Assembly: GCF_002104515.1 (NCBI RefSeq)
Contig: NZ_NBOE01000002.1
Location: forward strand, 124,001 to 188,000
Direction of reading: 5' to 3'
Length of the DNA: 64,000 bases
DNA from: Colwellia polaris
Lineage (GTDB): Bacteria; Pseudomonadota; Gammaproteobacteria; Enterobacterales; Alteromonadaceae
Under the pieces are notes generated by a model. The model was not told where the DNA came from and searched no databases. It saw nothing but the letters and a program-made list of their open reading frames with translations. Shown here piece after piece: positions 1 through 8,637 of this stretch; position 1 is the stretch's first letter; each line of letters begins with the position of its first letter. A program made the position numbers and the translations under genes.

Positions 1-338
1 TTGTGCCAGTACAAACTGAATTTTTGGCACTTAAAGGTTTAGACCGGATGATGAAAACATTAGATATCATGCAAGGGCAGCAACCCTCAGCGTTTAAATA
101 TACCATAGTACCAACCATGTTTGATAAACGCACAAAAGCATCTATATTAACTTATCAAAAACTCTTAAGAGCATACGGCGAAGCTGTTTGGACAGCTGTA
201 ATACCTATTGATACCAATTTTCGAAATGCCAGTAATGCGCAAAAAGTACCTTCAGACTTCGCGCCTAAGTCTCGTGGTATTCTCGCGTATCGAGATTTAT
301 TAACCTATCTAGTTAACTTAACTACACAGAGTAAGTAA
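1..338 (+). CDS. parC: ParC-like ParA-family ATPase, C-terminal part (5' end outside window)
   Basis: Only the last ~111 residues are inside the window; the reading frame is open to the first base, so the apparent GTG at position 3 is probably internal. The text matches the C-terminal third of ParA/MinD-type ATPases (a segment reading VPTMFD followed by KRTKAS, then the typical IPIDTNFRNA). The gene ends 4 bp before a CheW-like gene with a long linker, followed by cheW. That order (parC-parP-cheW) is known from Vibrio and relatives, where ParC recruits chemotaxis arrays to the cell pole. The Walker A region is not visible. The ParC name comes from context; a generic ParA-like chemotaxis protein is the fallback. 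Confidence 0.8.
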   Translation, partial: VPVQTEFLALKGLDRMMKTLDIMQGQQPSAFKYTIVPTMFDKRTKASILTYQKLLRAYGEAVWTAVIPIDTNFRNASNAQKVPSDFAPKSRGILAYRDLLTYLVNLTTQSK

Positions 339-342
339 GCAC

Positions 343-1239
343 ATGTCAAAATCTTTAGCAGCAAGTAAAAAATTAATGCAAAGCTATTTGTCAGAATTGC
401 TTAATGAAGACGTAGAGCCAAAACTTGCGCCTCAAGCTAAAGAAAGCTCAGTATTGCCAGTAAAAGAAAAACAAGCACAACCATTAGAAAGTTTGCTCAA
501 TAATGCTAGTTTGTTGCAAATTGCCCAAGAGGCTGAAGAAACAGTACAAATTAAACCTTTATCATCAGCAAAAGCTAGCAATAAAGACTTACTTGAAAAA
601 TCAAAGGCTGAAGAACCACAAGTTAAAATAGAGCACGCTAACACAATACACAACGACACTATTTCACCTAGTATAAAATCGAAAGTGGCGATTAAAGAGC
701 CCAACGTCGATGTTAATGTCAAAAATGCTGATGAAATTAAAACCCGTAAAAGCTTAGGTGGGTTCACAGAAAGCAAACCGCTAAGTTATCGCCAAGGCGA
801 TTTTCAAGCCATGTTCTTCGAAGTTGCTGGTTTAATCGTTGCAGTGCCACTTGTTGAGCTGGGTGGTATACATAGTAATAATAAAGCCACGCCACTGATG
901 GGCAAGCCTGATTGGTTTAAAGGCGTTATGCTACACCGAGACGAAAAAATTAATGTCGTTGATACCGCGCTTTGGGTAATGCCTGAGAAATGTGACCAAG
1001 CATTGCTATCGGCACTTAATTATCAATACATTATTATGCTGAACAATTCTGAATGGGGTTTATCGGCTGAAAAATTGATAGATACCGTAACGTTAAAGCA
1101 AGAAGACGTTAAATGGTTAGATACGCCAAACAAGCGTCCATGGCTTGCTGGACTGGTAAAAAACCGTATGTGTGCACTGTTAGATGTTGATTCCTTAATT
1201 AAGTTATTGGAAAAAGGTGCAAATATAAAGCAAGATTAA
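343..1239 (+). CDS. parP: ParP-like protein with C-terminal CheW-like domain
   Basis: 298 aa. Residues 1 to about 150 are low-complexity, rich in Lys, Ala, Glu and Ser, with no predicted fold; residues ~150-290 read as a CheW-like domain (VAGLIVAVPLVELGGI near its start). This architecture, a disordered linker plus a divergent CheW domain, is that of ParP, which in vibrios binds ParC and the CheA localisation domain and keeps arrays at the pole. The gene starts 4 bp after the ParA-like gene and precedes a canonical cheW, as in known parC-parP-cheW operons. The assignment combines domain pattern with position. Confidence 0.8.
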   Translation: MSKSLAASKKLMQSYLSELLNEDVEPKLAPQAKESSVLPVKEKQAQPLESLLNNASLLQIAQEAEETVQIKPLSSAKASNKDLLEKSKAEEPQVKIEHANTIHNDTISPSIKSKVAIKEPNVDVNVKNADEIKTRKSLGGFTESKPLSYRQGDFQAMFFEVAGLIVAVPLVELGGIHSNNKATPLMGKPDWFKGVMLHRDEKINVVDTALWVMPEKCDQALLSALNYQYIIMLNNSEWGLSAEKLIDTVTLKQEDVKWLDTPNKRPWLAGLVKNRMCALLDVDSLIKLLEKGANIKQD

Positions 1240-1315
1240 TTGATGAATTTAATCTTGCCAGTATACTTAGAGCATAAGAACTTTAGTTAAATAGAAATTT
1301 AAAGAGGTCAGCAGT

Positions 1316-1810
1316 ATGTCTGATGAAAGACGCAATGCAAGTGAACGTGTAGATATTAATGATGAAGTTCTCCAATGGGTAACGTTCAAACTTGATAGCG
1401 AAACCTATGGTATAAACGTAATGCAAGTCCAAGAAGTGTTACGTTATACAGAAATAGCCCCTGTTCCTGGCGCTCCTGTATACGTTATGGGTATTATTAA
1501 TCTTCGTGGCAATGTTGTTACCGTTATCGATACTCGCGCAAGATTTGGGCTTGAATCTGCAGGTATTACAGATAACACACGTATTGTGATCATTGAAGCT
1601 GACAGCCAAGTTATTGGTATTTTAGTTGATAGCGTTGCAGAAGTTGTTTATTTACGCGCTTCAGAAATAGACGTGGCACCCAATGTAGGTAACGATGAAA
1701 GTGCTAAGTTTATTCAAGGTGTATCTAATCGAGAAGGTGAACTGCTTATTTTAGTTGATTTAAATAAACTACTTTCAGATGACGAATGGGATGAATTAAA
1801 ACAATTCTAA
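1316..1810 (+). CDS. cheW: Chemotaxis coupling protein CheW
   Basis: 164 aa, the usual length for CheW, with one CheW domain over most of the chain. Recognisable stretches are VTFKLDSETYGINVMQVQEV near the N-terminus, MGIINLRGNVVTVID in the middle and VEGV-type replacement FIQGVSNREGELLILVDL near the end. CheW links chemoreceptors to the CheA kinase at the inner membrane. An AGAGG ribosome-binding site lies about 9 bases before the ATG. The gene follows parP and is the last standard chemotaxis gene here; a weak hairpin terminator follows. Confidence 0.95.
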   Translation: MSDERRNASERVDINDEVLQWVTFKLDSETYGINVMQVQEVLRYTEIAPVPGAPVYVMGIINLRGNVVTVIDTRARFGLESAGITDNTRIVIIEADSQVIGILVDSVAEVVYLRASEIDVAPNVGNDESAKFIQGVSNREGELLILVDLNKLLSDDEWDELKQF

Positions 1811-1822
1811 CCATAACCAATC

Positions 1823-1848
1823 AGCCTGCCTTAGCGGGCTTTTATTTC
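1823..1848 (+). terminator. Possible weak rho-independent terminator after cheW
   Basis: A 7-bp stem AGCCTGC/GCGGGCT (one G-U pair) with a CTTA loop is followed by TTTTATTT. It lies between cheW and the DUF2802 gene, so it may reduce rather than end transcription. Confidence 0.55.
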
Positions 1849-1867
1849 TAGCGAAGCCAATAGTACT

Positions 1868-2335
1868 ATGGAAAATATTCCTGCAAACTTAATCAGTTTA
1901 ATCGCATTTGCCATTGTTATGCTTGTTGCCATGCTTTTATTGGCACTTAAAAATCGTTTTGCTCAACAAATCTCAGCATTAAAACTTCAAATACAAAGCC
2001 AAGATCTACAATTAATAGAATTGCAAAATTTGCTCGCTAGTAGTGAATTACAATTAAAAGCCATTCAACAACAATGTAATGACTCGCAATTAGAAAATGA
2101 ACAAGTCAGTAAGCAGCTAGAACATCGTATCAAAGTAGCTCAAGAGCAGTTTACTAATCAATTTGAAACTATAAATCAGCTTTTACATCAACAACCTGAA
2201 GACAAGCTTTACTCACGTGCACAAAAATTAGTTGAACTCGGTGCCGATATAACCGAAATTATGCGTGAATGTGATATACCACGAGCAGAAGCAGAAATGC
2301 TCCTCGCAGTACATCGAAAAAATGTGGCTGAATAA
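1868..2335 (+). CDS. DUF2802 family membrane-anchored coiled-coil protein
   Basis: 155 aa. Residues ~8-28 form one hydrophobic transmembrane segment, residues ~30-105 are Gln/Leu/Glu-rich and look like a coiled coil, and the C-terminal ~45 residues (KLVELGADITEIMRECDIPR) match the DUF2802 module as I recall it. Members commonly end chemotaxis/flagellar operons in gammaproteobacteria; their molecular role is not known to me. It follows cheW by 57 bp, with a weak terminator between them. Confidence 0.75.
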   Translation: MENIPANLISLIAFAIVMLVAMLLLALKNRFAQQISALKLQIQSQDLQLIELQNLLASSELQLKAIQQQCNDSQLENEQVSKQLEHRIKVAQEQFTNQFETINQLLHQQPEDKLYSRAQKLVELGADITEIMRECDIPRAEAEMLLAVHRKNVAE

Positions 2336-2485
2336 TTAAAAGCATTACGATGTTTTGCTAAATTTGAACGCCAATTACATTTTTAAATTAAACTCCTCAA
2401 GCTCACATGATAAACTAATCGATATAACTTAAATTTATGCTTAACCGTGGCGTATGGCTATTGGTTAAATAACAAGGAACCTGTC

Positions 2486-3286
2486 GTGAACAGTTCAAAA
2501 AAGATTACAATAATAAAGCCGATAAAATTAAATTTGAAAATGTTGTTTGTAATCATATTTTCTATATTTGTCAGCGCATGTTCATCAACACCTTCTAACG
2601 AAAAATCTGTATCAGATCCCAAAGATCCACTCGAAGCAATAAATCGACCTTTTTGGACATTTACCTGGGACTATGCTGATAAATATGTCTTTAAACCTGC
2701 TTCAGAAGGTTATGTAGAATACGTACCAACAGACTTACGCGCAGGCGTATATAACATGGCATTAAACTTAAATGAGCCATCAACAATCATTAACCACTTG
2801 TTACAAGCAAAGTTTACTGAAGCCGCTAAATCTACCGGACGTTTTGTTTTAAACTCTACTATCGGTCTTTTAGGTTTTTTCGACCCAGCAAGTGATTTTG
2901 GTTGGAACCGCAAAGAAGAAGAGTTTGGCGAAGTACTTGGCAGCTACGGCGTTGGCGATGGGCCATTTTTAATGGTGCCTGCTTTAGGTCCTTCTTCAGT
3001 ACGTGAAGAAGTCGGCGACTTTGTTGATAGTTATTATTGGCCACTTGCCATTATAGACTTTTGGCCTAACTTAGTGCGTGCAGGTATTATCGGTTTAGAA
3101 ACCAGAGCATCGCTTGCTGATCAGGAAAGTATCATTAAAGATTCTATCGACCCGTACGAATTTGTTAAAAATGCTTACTTTCAAAATATGCAATTCAAAG
3201 TTTATGATGGCAACCCACCGATTGAAGTTGACCAAGCAGAAGAAGAAAACATTGACGCCTATCTAGAAGAGCTAGAAGGCATGTAA
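2486..3286 (+). CDS. mlaA: MlaA/VacJ outer-membrane lipoprotein
   Basis: The open frame begins at 2447, but a GTG at 2486 has AAGGAA about 8 bases upstream and gives a proper signal peptide, so I chose it (~266 aa). A positively charged N-terminus, a hydrophobic stretch and the lipobox VSAC mark it as a lipoprotein. The mature part begins with DPKDPLEAINRPFWTFTWDY, typical of MlaA, and contains the conserved FLNSTIG-like motif (VLNSTIGLLGFFDPAS). MlaA removes mislocalised phospholipids from the outer leaflet and passes them to the MlaC/MlaFEDB system. The gene stands alone here, as is common for mlaA. Confidence 0.92.
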   Translation: MNSSKKITIIKPIKLNLKMLFVIIFSIFVSACSSTPSNEKSVSDPKDPLEAINRPFWTFTWDYADKYVFKPASEGYVEYVPTDLRAGVYNMALNLNEPSTIINHLLQAKFTEAAKSTGRFVLNSTIGLLGFFDPASDFGWNRKEEEFGEVLGSYGVGDGPFLMVPALGPSSVREEVGDFVDSYYWPLAIIDFWPNLVRAGIIGLETRASLADQESIIKDSIDPYEFVKNAYFQNMQFKVYDGNPPIEVDQAEEENIDAYLEELEGM

Positions 3287-3318
3287 AGTTAACTTCCTAC
3301 AGTAAAGTTAGAAATAAG

Positions 3319-3342
3319 AAGCGAACTATTGTTCGCTTTTTT
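3319..3342. terminator. Terminator hairpin between convergent mlaA and membrane-protein gene
   Basis: Perfect 8-bp stem AAGCGAAC/GTTCGCTT with a TATT loop, followed by TTTT on the + strand. It overlaps the stop codon of the convergent gene on the - strand and best serves mlaA. Confidence 0.85.
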
Positions 3343-3634
3343 GATATTGAGCGATGGCTTTATCAAGGTATTTAACAGAGAAGTGAAGCATGATAGGTCT
3401 TAGCAGTATGAAGTACGCCGTTAATACAATCACTACCGATGCTGCTAGCGCTAATCCTTGCAAATTAGCAATAAATAGAAAGGGCGGGATCAGCAAGGCG
3501 AGTTTAATGATGTTTAATACGAACTTTTCAGGTGCAGAAAGCTTAGCCTGCGCTAAAGTTAAAATGGCTTGTCGTTGATGTAAACTAAACGCTTGTAGTG
3601 CCGGTATTTTGTTAGAAGAAAAATAAATAGTCAT
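3326..3634 (-). CDS. Small conserved inner-membrane protein (DUF6170-like)
   Basis: 102 aa with two close hydrophobic segments at about residues 40-58 and 62-82, and a basic N-terminus containing LHQRQAILTLAQAKLSAPEK. It resembles small Alteromonadales membrane proteins that I associate with DUF6170, but I cannot confirm this without a search. It is convergent with mlaA and divergent from ribH, and is a single-gene unit. No function can be inferred. Confidence 0.6.
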   Translation of the reverse strand: MTIYFSSNKIPALQAFSLHQRQAILTLAQAKLSAPEKFVLNIIKLALLIPPFLFIANLQGLALAASVVIVLTAYFILLRPIMLHFSVKYLDKAIAQYQKSEQ

Positions 3635-3822
3635 AAAGTTTCAATTCAGTATTCGCATAAAGCAAATATATCACTTTGATACAAAAATGACACTTAATGT
3701 GCCACGAGCAAATAAAATAGTTAACCTCATATTAAAGTGATACTCCCAAGCGTAAAACAAAGCCGTTCATTATTTAATTTTAGATAAATTTGTTAAAACG
3801 AGTTCCTCAGTGGCGTGCAATT

Positions 3823-3831
3823 TGCTAGAAT
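3823..3831 (+). promoter_or_regulatory. Candidate extended -10 promoter for ribH operon
   Basis: TGCTAGAAT fits the extended -10 pattern (TGn-TATAAT with one mismatch). The -35 region is poor, as expected for an extended -10 promoter. It lies about 33 bases before the ribH ATG. I see no FMN riboswitch between 3635 and 3863. Confidence 0.4.
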
Positions 3832-3863
3832 TGCCGAAAATTTTATCAGTAGGTGATTTTTAA

Positions 3864-4328
3864 ATGAATATCATAGAAGCTAACTTTGATGCAACCGGTA
3901 AGAAATTCGCAATTGTAGTATCTCGCTTTAACAGTTTTGTTGTTGAGAGTTTACTTGAAGGTGCAGTAGATGCACTTAAACGTCACGGAAATGTTGCAGA
4001 AAGCGATATTACCGTTATTCGTGTTCCAGGTGCATATGAGTTACCTGTAGCCGCTAAAAAAATCGCTGCTAAAGGCGGTTACGATGGCATAATTGCTATT
4101 GGCGCTGTTATTCGTGGTGGCACACCGCATTTTGATTTTGTTGCAGGCGAATGTAATAAAGGTTTAGCACAAGTTGCAATGGAGTACACATTACCCGTGG
4201 CATTTGGTGTTATTACTACAGACACTATTGAGCAAGCTATTGACCGTGCAGGCCTTAAAGTAGGTAATAAAGGCGCTGAAGCAGCGTTAAGTGCATTAGA
4301 AATGGTTAATGTGCTCGATAAGTTATAA
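3864..4328 (+). CDS. ribH: 6,7-dimethyl-8-ribityllumazine synthase
   Basis: 154 aa (family about 156). It condenses 5-amino-6-ribitylaminouracil with 3,4-dihydroxy-2-butanone 4-phosphate in riboflavin synthesis. Clear landmarks are [15 protein letters not shown], the [12 protein letters not shown] segment, [17 protein letters not shown] with the catalytic His, and [24 protein letters not shown] ribosome-binding site precedes the ATG. It heads a ribH-nusB-thiL-pgpA operon with gaps of 2-18 bp, a classic gammaproteobacterial order; ribBA and ribE are not in the window upstream. Confidence 0.97.
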   Translation: MNIIEANFDATGKKFAIVVSRFNSFVVESLLEGAVDALKRHGNVAESDITVIRVPGAYELPVAAKKIAAKGGYDGIIAIGAVIRGGTPHFDFVAGECNKGLAQVAMEYTLPVAFGVITTDTIEQAIDRAGLKVGNKGAEAALSALEMVNVLDKL

Positions 4329-4340
4329 CAGGAAACTATT

Positions 4341-4757
4341 GTGAAACCATCACCTAGAAGAAAAGCCAGAGAATTGGCAGTACAAGCGGTTTATTCTTGG
4401 CAGCTAAGCCAAAATAATGTTGCTGAAATCGAGTTAAACTTTTTAACTGATAACAGCGCTCGTCGTTTCGACATCCCATACTTTCAACAATTATTTAATG
4501 GTGTAACAACCAACGTTGGTAGTATTGATGACAAAATAGCCCCACATGTTGATCGTCCATTAGATGATGTTGACCATGTTGAAAAAGCTGTTCTTCGTGT
4601 TGCGGTTTATGAGCTAACAAACTGTTTAGATGTACCTTATCGTGTCATTATCAATGAAGCGATTGAACTAGCTAAATCGTTTGCGGCTGACGATAGTCAT
4701 AAATTTGTAAACGGCGTGTTAGATAAAGTCGTTAAGCTTGTTCGCCCGAACGAATAG
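4341..4757 (+). CDS. nusB: Transcription antitermination factor NusB
   Basis: 138 aa, standard length. The all-helical NusB fold is recognisable from [18 protein letters not shown] at the N-terminus and [18 protein letters not shown] plus [14 protein letters not shown] near the C-terminus. NusB with NusE binds boxA RNA and supports rRNA antitermination. It starts (GTG) 12 bp after ribH with AGGAAA upstream, the usual arrangement for this operon. Confidence 0.97.
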   Translation: MKPSPRRKARELAVQAVYSWQLSQNNVAEIELNFLTDNSARRFDIPYFQQLFNGVTTNVGSIDDKIAPHVDRPLDDVDHVEKAVLRVAVYELTNCLDVPYRVIINEAIELAKSFAADDSHKFVNGVLDKVVKLVRPNE

Positions 4758-4775
4758 TATAAAACTGGTTGTAAT

Positions 4776-5747
4776 ATGAAAGAGTTTGAATTGATCAAAC
4801 GCTACTTTAGTGAGCAGATGATTAAACGCAAGGATGTTGTGCTTGGCATAGGAGATGACTGTGCAATAGTTACTCCTTCTGAGCGTCAGAATATTGCAAT
4901 TACTACCGACACCTTGGTCGCTGGCGTACACTTTCCGCATGAAACAAGTGCACGCGCGATCGGCCATAAGTCGATTGCTGTAAACCTATCCGATCTAGCT
5001 GCTATGGGCGCTGAGCCTACTTGGATTTCATTGGCCATTACATTACCAGAAGTTGATGTAAAGTGGGTTGAAGAATTTTGTAAAGGGGCATTTGAATTGT
5101 GCGAGTTTTATAACGTGCAATTAATTGGTGGCGATACCACACAAGGCCCTTTAAGCATTACACTTACCGCTCAAGGTTTAGTACCTCATAATACCCACCT
5201 TAAGCGCTCTGGTGCAAAAGCGGGTGATTGGATCTATGTTACCGGTGAAATTGGCGATGCGGCCTTAGCACTTAAACACATATTTAAAGAAGTTAATGTT
5301 GCGCCTGAATATCGAGAAAGTGTACAACGGAGTTTAGACTTTCCAACCCCTAGAATACTTGCTGGACAAGCCCTACGTGGCTATGCAAGTTCCGCTATAG
5401 ATCTTTCCGACGGTTTAATCGCAGACTTAGGCCATATTTGTACCGCGTCTAAAGTAGGTGCCAATATTGTACTTGACGATTTACCTATTTCTAATGCATT
5501 GCGTGATACTGTTGGATTAGATAAAGCCTATGAAATGACATTAGCGGGTGGCGATGACTACGAGTTATTGTTTACCGTATCTGAAGACAATAAAGTGGGT
5601 ATGGAAACAGCTTTAGCTAATACAAGTAATACTATTACATGCATTGGTCAGATTAACGGAAGTGAAAAAATCACAACCACTTTGAACAGTAAGCCTGTTT
5701 CTATTCACGCTAACAGCTTCGAACATTTCTCCGGTACTAAAACCTGA
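4776..5747 (+). CDS. thiL: Thiamine-monophosphate kinase
   Basis: 323 aa (family about 325). It phosphorylates thiamine monophosphate to the diphosphate cofactor. The ATP- and Mg-binding motif GIGDDCAIV is at residue ~24, TTDTLVAGVHFP at ~44, IGGDTTQGPLSIT at ~120, DLSDGLIADLGHI at ~210 and AGGDDYELLFT at ~258. It lies 18 bp after nusB and 2 bp before pgpA, so it is translationally linked within the operon. Confidence 0.97.
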   Translation: MKEFELIKRYFSEQMIKRKDVVLGIGDDCAIVTPSERQNIAITTDTLVAGVHFPHETSARAIGHKSIAVNLSDLAAMGAEPTWISLAITLPEVDVKWVEEFCKGAFELCEFYNVQLIGGDTTQGPLSITLTAQGLVPHNTHLKRSGAKAGDWIYVTGEIGDAALALKHIFKEVNVAPEYRESVQRSLDFPTPRILAGQALRGYASSAIDLSDGLIADLGHICTASKVGANIVLDDLPISNALRDTVGLDKAYEMTLAGGDDYELLFTVSEDNKVGMETALANTSNTITCIGQINGSEKITTTLNSKPVSIHANSFEHFSGTKT

Positions 5748-5749
5748 AC

Positions 5750-6220
5750 ATGAAAAAATCTACAGCAAATTTTCGCCTTTTAAATCCCGTGCATTTTCTA
5801 GCACTAGGTTTTGGTAGTGGATTAGCACCGAAAGCACCAGGCACTTTTGGAACGTTAGCAGCTGTACCCTTATTTTTATTAATGGCGCCACTGAGTAATA
5901 CTGTTTACTTGGCGCTTTTAGTCCTTATGAGTATCGCTGGTATTTATATTTGCGGTAAAGCGGCAGAAGATGCTGGTGTGCCAGATCATGGCGCCATCGT
6001 ATGGGACGAAATTGTAGGTTTATTAATCACCATGTTTTTAATGCCAGTAACATGGCAAACACTATTAGTAGGTTTTGTTCTATTTCGATTTTTCGATATT
6101 TTAAAACCTTGGCCTATTTCCTTTATCGATAAAAACTGTCATGGCGGTTTTGGCATTATGCTTGACGATATAGTGGCAGGTATTGCTGCTTGGGCGTGTA
6201 TGATGCTTATTTTTTATTAA
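5750..6220 (+). CDS. pgpA: Phosphatidylglycerophosphatase A
   Basis: 156 aa membrane protein. It dephosphorylates phosphatidylglycerol phosphate in the inner membrane. The PgpA signatures GFGSGLAPKAPGTFGTLAA (residues ~21-39), IVWDEIVGLLITMF (~83-96) and FRFFDILKPWPI (~119-130) are present, with Asp/Glu residues typical of its metal-dependent site. It begins 2 bp after thiL and ends the operon; a MITE-like repeat and a terminator hairpin follow. Confidence 0.96.
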   Translation: MKKSTANFRLLNPVHFLALGFGSGLAPKAPGTFGTLAAVPLFLLMAPLSNTVYLALLVLMSIAGIYICGKAAEDAGVPDHGAIVWDEIVGLLITMFLMPVTWQTLLVGFVLFRFFDILKPWPISFIDKNCHGGFGIMLDDIVAGIAAWACMMLIFY

Positions 6221-6236
6221 AAGCAAAGTATCAGTA

Positions 6237-6397
6237 ATACCAATTGAAATAAATAATCAATCATTTTAAGGCGGTCTAAATCGTCAATAACTGCGTTGTT
6301 TTCAATCCCAATAGCCCGCTATTGCTCAATCAAACGCCTTATTATTGAACAATTTATCCTCGCTTAAAATTGGTCAATAACTTATTACATTTGGTAT
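6237..6397. repeat. MITE-like intergenic element with 16-bp terminal inverted repeats
   Basis: 161 bp bounded by ATACCAATTGAAATAA (left) and TTATTACATTTGGTAT (right), inverted repeats matching at 14 of 16 positions. No ORF. The interior holds short palindromic words around CAATAGCCCGCTATTG. It resembles dispersed non-coding repeats I recall from Colwellia-type genomes. No second complete copy is visible in the window; a shorter TACCAA/TTGGTA inverted pair at 17218-17236 may be a remnant. No convincing target-site duplication. Confidence 0.7.
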
Positions 6398-6433
6398 CAA
6401 GTATTTATAAAGCGTTCAAATGTAATTAAAAAA

Positions 6434-6460
6434 GCCAAAGAAGTTATTCTTTGGCTTTTT
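6434..6460. terminator. Bidirectional terminator between pgpA and serA
   Basis: Perfect 9-bp stem GCCAAAGAA/TTCTTTGGC with a GTTA loop, T-rich on the + side and A-rich on the left, so it works for either strand. It lies 27 bp past the serA stop on the - strand. Confidence 0.88.
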
Positions 6461-6481
6461 CGTTTTTAGTTATTGGTTAAA

Positions 6482-7711
6482 TTAATTTAACAACCTAACT
6501 CTAATAGTCGCTTCAATTTGCTTTAACTCTTTAAGGGCTAATTCGCGGCTTTCAACTTCAATATCGATAACTACATAACCAATTTGATCAGCCGTTTGTA
6601 AATATTGTGCAGCAATGTTGATATTGTGCTTAGCAAACATTTGGTTAATTTGAGTTAATACGCCTGGCTTGTTGTGGTGAATATGTAATAAACGACTCGT
6701 ACCAACATGACCAGGTAGCGATACTTCAGGGAAGTTAACCGCAGACAAGGTTGAACCATTATCTGAATATTTCGCTAGTTTACTTGCTACTTCAAGACCA
6801 ATATTTTCTTGTGCTTCTTTAGTGCTACCTCCAATATGAGGCGTTAAAATAACATTGTCAAAAGCGCGCAATGGGCTAACAAACTCTTCTTCGTTACCCT
6901 TAGGTTCAATCGGAAATACATCGATTGCGGCACCGGCAACTTTTTTACTGATTAAAGCATCCGCTAACGCATCGATATCAACCACAGTACCGCGAGATGC
7001 ATTAATAAATATCACGCCGTCTTTCATCACTTCAAATTCAGCTGTACCCATCATGTTTTTAGTTTGAGGTGTTTCAGGCACATGCAAGCTTATAACGTCG
7101 GCTTCTTTTAATAATGCTGTCATTGTTGGTGCTTGGCTTGCGTTACCTAAAGGGAGCTTAGTTTCTATATCGAAAAAGCGAACTTTCATGCCTAACGTTT
7201 CCGCTAGAATGCCTAATTGCATGCCGATATGGCCATAACCAATAATACCTAGGGTTTTACCTCTAGCTTCAACTGAACCCGCAGCCGACTTATTCCAAAC
7301 GCCACGATGTGCTTGGGCACTTTTTTCAGGAATACCGCGCAGCAACAATAACGTTTCACCTAAAACTAACTCTGCAACTGAGCGAGTATTTGAAAATGGT
7401 GCGTTAAATACGGGAATACCTAATGATTGAGCTGCAGCTTTATCGACTTGGTTGGTCCCAATACAAAAACAACCAATAGCAACTAGCTTTTTCGCATGGC
7501 TTAGTACTTTTGCATTCAAGTCTGTGCGAGAGCGTATGCCAATAAAGTGTACATTAGCAATTTTCTTAATAAGCTCGGCTTCTGAAAGGGAAGTTTTAAG
7601 ATATTCAATATTTGAATAGCCTTTGTTTTTAAGCTCTTCAAGGGCGCTTTGATGAACCCCTTCTAAAAGTAATATCTTAATTTTATCTTTCGCTAGTGAA
7701 TTATTGCTCAT
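6482..7711 (-). CDS. serA: D-3-phosphoglycerate dehydrogenase
   Basis: First step of serine synthesis: NAD-dependent oxidation of 3-phosphoglycerate. I start at the ATG at 7711 (409 aa; E. coli 410) rather than the upstream in-frame TTG at 7735, because the ATG gives the family N-terminus (KDKIKILLLEGVH). Visible motifs are GCFCIGTNQVD, FNAPFSNTRSVAE, the Rossmann GYGHIGMQLGI, NASRGTVVDIDAL and TPHIGGSTKEAQENIG, then a C-terminal ACT domain from about residue 335 that binds serine for feedback control. It sits downstream of rpiA on the same strand, a frequent pairing. Confidence 0.97.
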   Translation of the reverse strand: MSNNSLAKDKIKILLLEGVHQSALEELKNKGYSNIEYLKTSLSEAELIKKIANVHFIGIRSRTDLNAKVLSHAKKLVAIGCFCIGTNQVDKAAAQSLGIPVFNAPFSNTRSVAELVLGETLLLLRGIPEKSAQAHRGVWNKSAAGSVEARGKTLGIIGYGHIGMQLGILAETLGMKVRFFDIETKLPLGNASQAPTMTALLKEADVISLHVPETPQTKNMMGTAEFEVMKDGVIFINASRGTVVDIDALADALISKKVAGAAIDVFPIEPKGNEEEFVSPLRAFDNVILTPHIGGSTKEAQENIGLEVASKLAKYSDNGSTLSAVNFPEVSLPGHVGTSRLLHIHHNKPGVLTQINQMFAKHNINIAAQYLQTADQIGYVVIDIEVESRELALKELKQIEATIRVRLLN

Positions 7712-7821
7712 GGTTGTTAATCTTCTCTGGATCAAAAATTTACGTGTGCTAAACCTTAATTAAATAAGCGTTTAGATGGCTAGATACCTAAACTATCATA
7801 TAGGGCATAAAATCTAAAGTG

Positions 7822-8478
7822 TTATTTTATTATTTTTGCACCGTCTTGTGTGCCGATAATTAATACATCAGCTGGACGATTAGCGAACAAACCATTAGTC
7901 ACAACTCCTGCAATTGCATTAATGCTGTTTTCAAGGGCTTTAGGGTCGAGTATTTCTAGATTATGCACATCAAGAATAACATTGCTATTGTCGGTTATAA
8001 CACCTTGACGATAAGCAGGATCACCGCCTAATTTAACTAATTCTCTCGCAACATAACTGCGCGCCATAGGAATAACTTCAACAGGTAATGGAAAGCGGCC
8101 TAATATAGGTACTTGTTTAGTATCGTCAGCAATACAAACAAAAGTTTTAGCAACTGCAGCAACAATTTTTTCACGAGTAAGTGCAGCACCGCCGCCTTTA
8201 ATCATATGCATATGTGGGTTAATTTCATCAGCGCCATCAACATAAACATCAATACCGTCAATATTGTTAAGTTCAAACACTTCTATGCCGTAAGACTTTA
8301 AGCGCTCTGTTGAAGCTTCTGAGCTCGACACCGCACCGACAATAGTTTCTTTAATGGTAGCAAGCGCATCAATAAAGTGATTTACCGTTGAGCCAGTTCC
8401 TACGCCAACAATGGTATCTGCTTTAATATATTCTAGCGCTTTTACTGCTGCTGCTTTTTTCATTTCATCTTGAGTCAT
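7822..8478 (-). CDS. rpiA: Ribose-5-phosphate isomerase A
   Basis: 218 aa (E. coli 219). It interconverts ribose 5-phosphate and ribulose 5-phosphate in the pentose phosphate pathway. Signatures are [16 protein letters not shown] (phosphate loop), [11 protein letters not shown] with catalytic Asp/Glu, and [15 protein letters not shown]. It starts with ATG after an AGG-containing leader, upstream of serA on the same strand. Confidence 0.97.
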   Translation of the reverse strand: MTQDEMKKAAAVKALEYIKADTIVGVGTGSTVNHFIDALATIKETIVGAVSSSEASTERLKSYGIEVFELNNIDGIDVYVDGADEINPHMHMIKGGGAALTREKIVAAVAKTFVCIADDTKQVPILGRFPLPVEVIPMARSYVARELVKLGGDPAYRQGVITDNSNVILDVHNLEILDPKALENSINAIAGVVTNGLFANRPADVLIIGTQDGAKIIK

Positions 8479-8502
8479 AATAGGCCTGTTAAAATCAGTT
8501 TA

Positions 8503-8534
8503 AAGTTATTAGCTGTCAGTTTTTAGTTATTAGG
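8503..8534. repeat. Short AGCTGTCAG-type repeat relic upstream of rpiA
   Basis: The sequence around AGCTGTCAGTTTTTAG, flanked on both sides by AGTTATTAG, matches the core word of the repeat family that fills the sulfate region at 45-50 kb. It is a single short block just upstream of rpiA. The match may be partly fortuitous. Confidence 0.4.
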
Positions 8535-8637
8535 GGCCCGCTTTATGTTTTTGTCTTACTAAAGGCAGGCAACTCAAAACTAAAGATTACGCAAATATTA
8601 TAACAATAGTATTAATATTGGCTTAGTCTTTATTTAT

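Noticed and set aside
3635-3863. FMN riboswitch before ribH
   Set aside because: None of the conserved RFN blocks (such as AGGGTGAA) is seen; only an extended -10 promoter is plausible.
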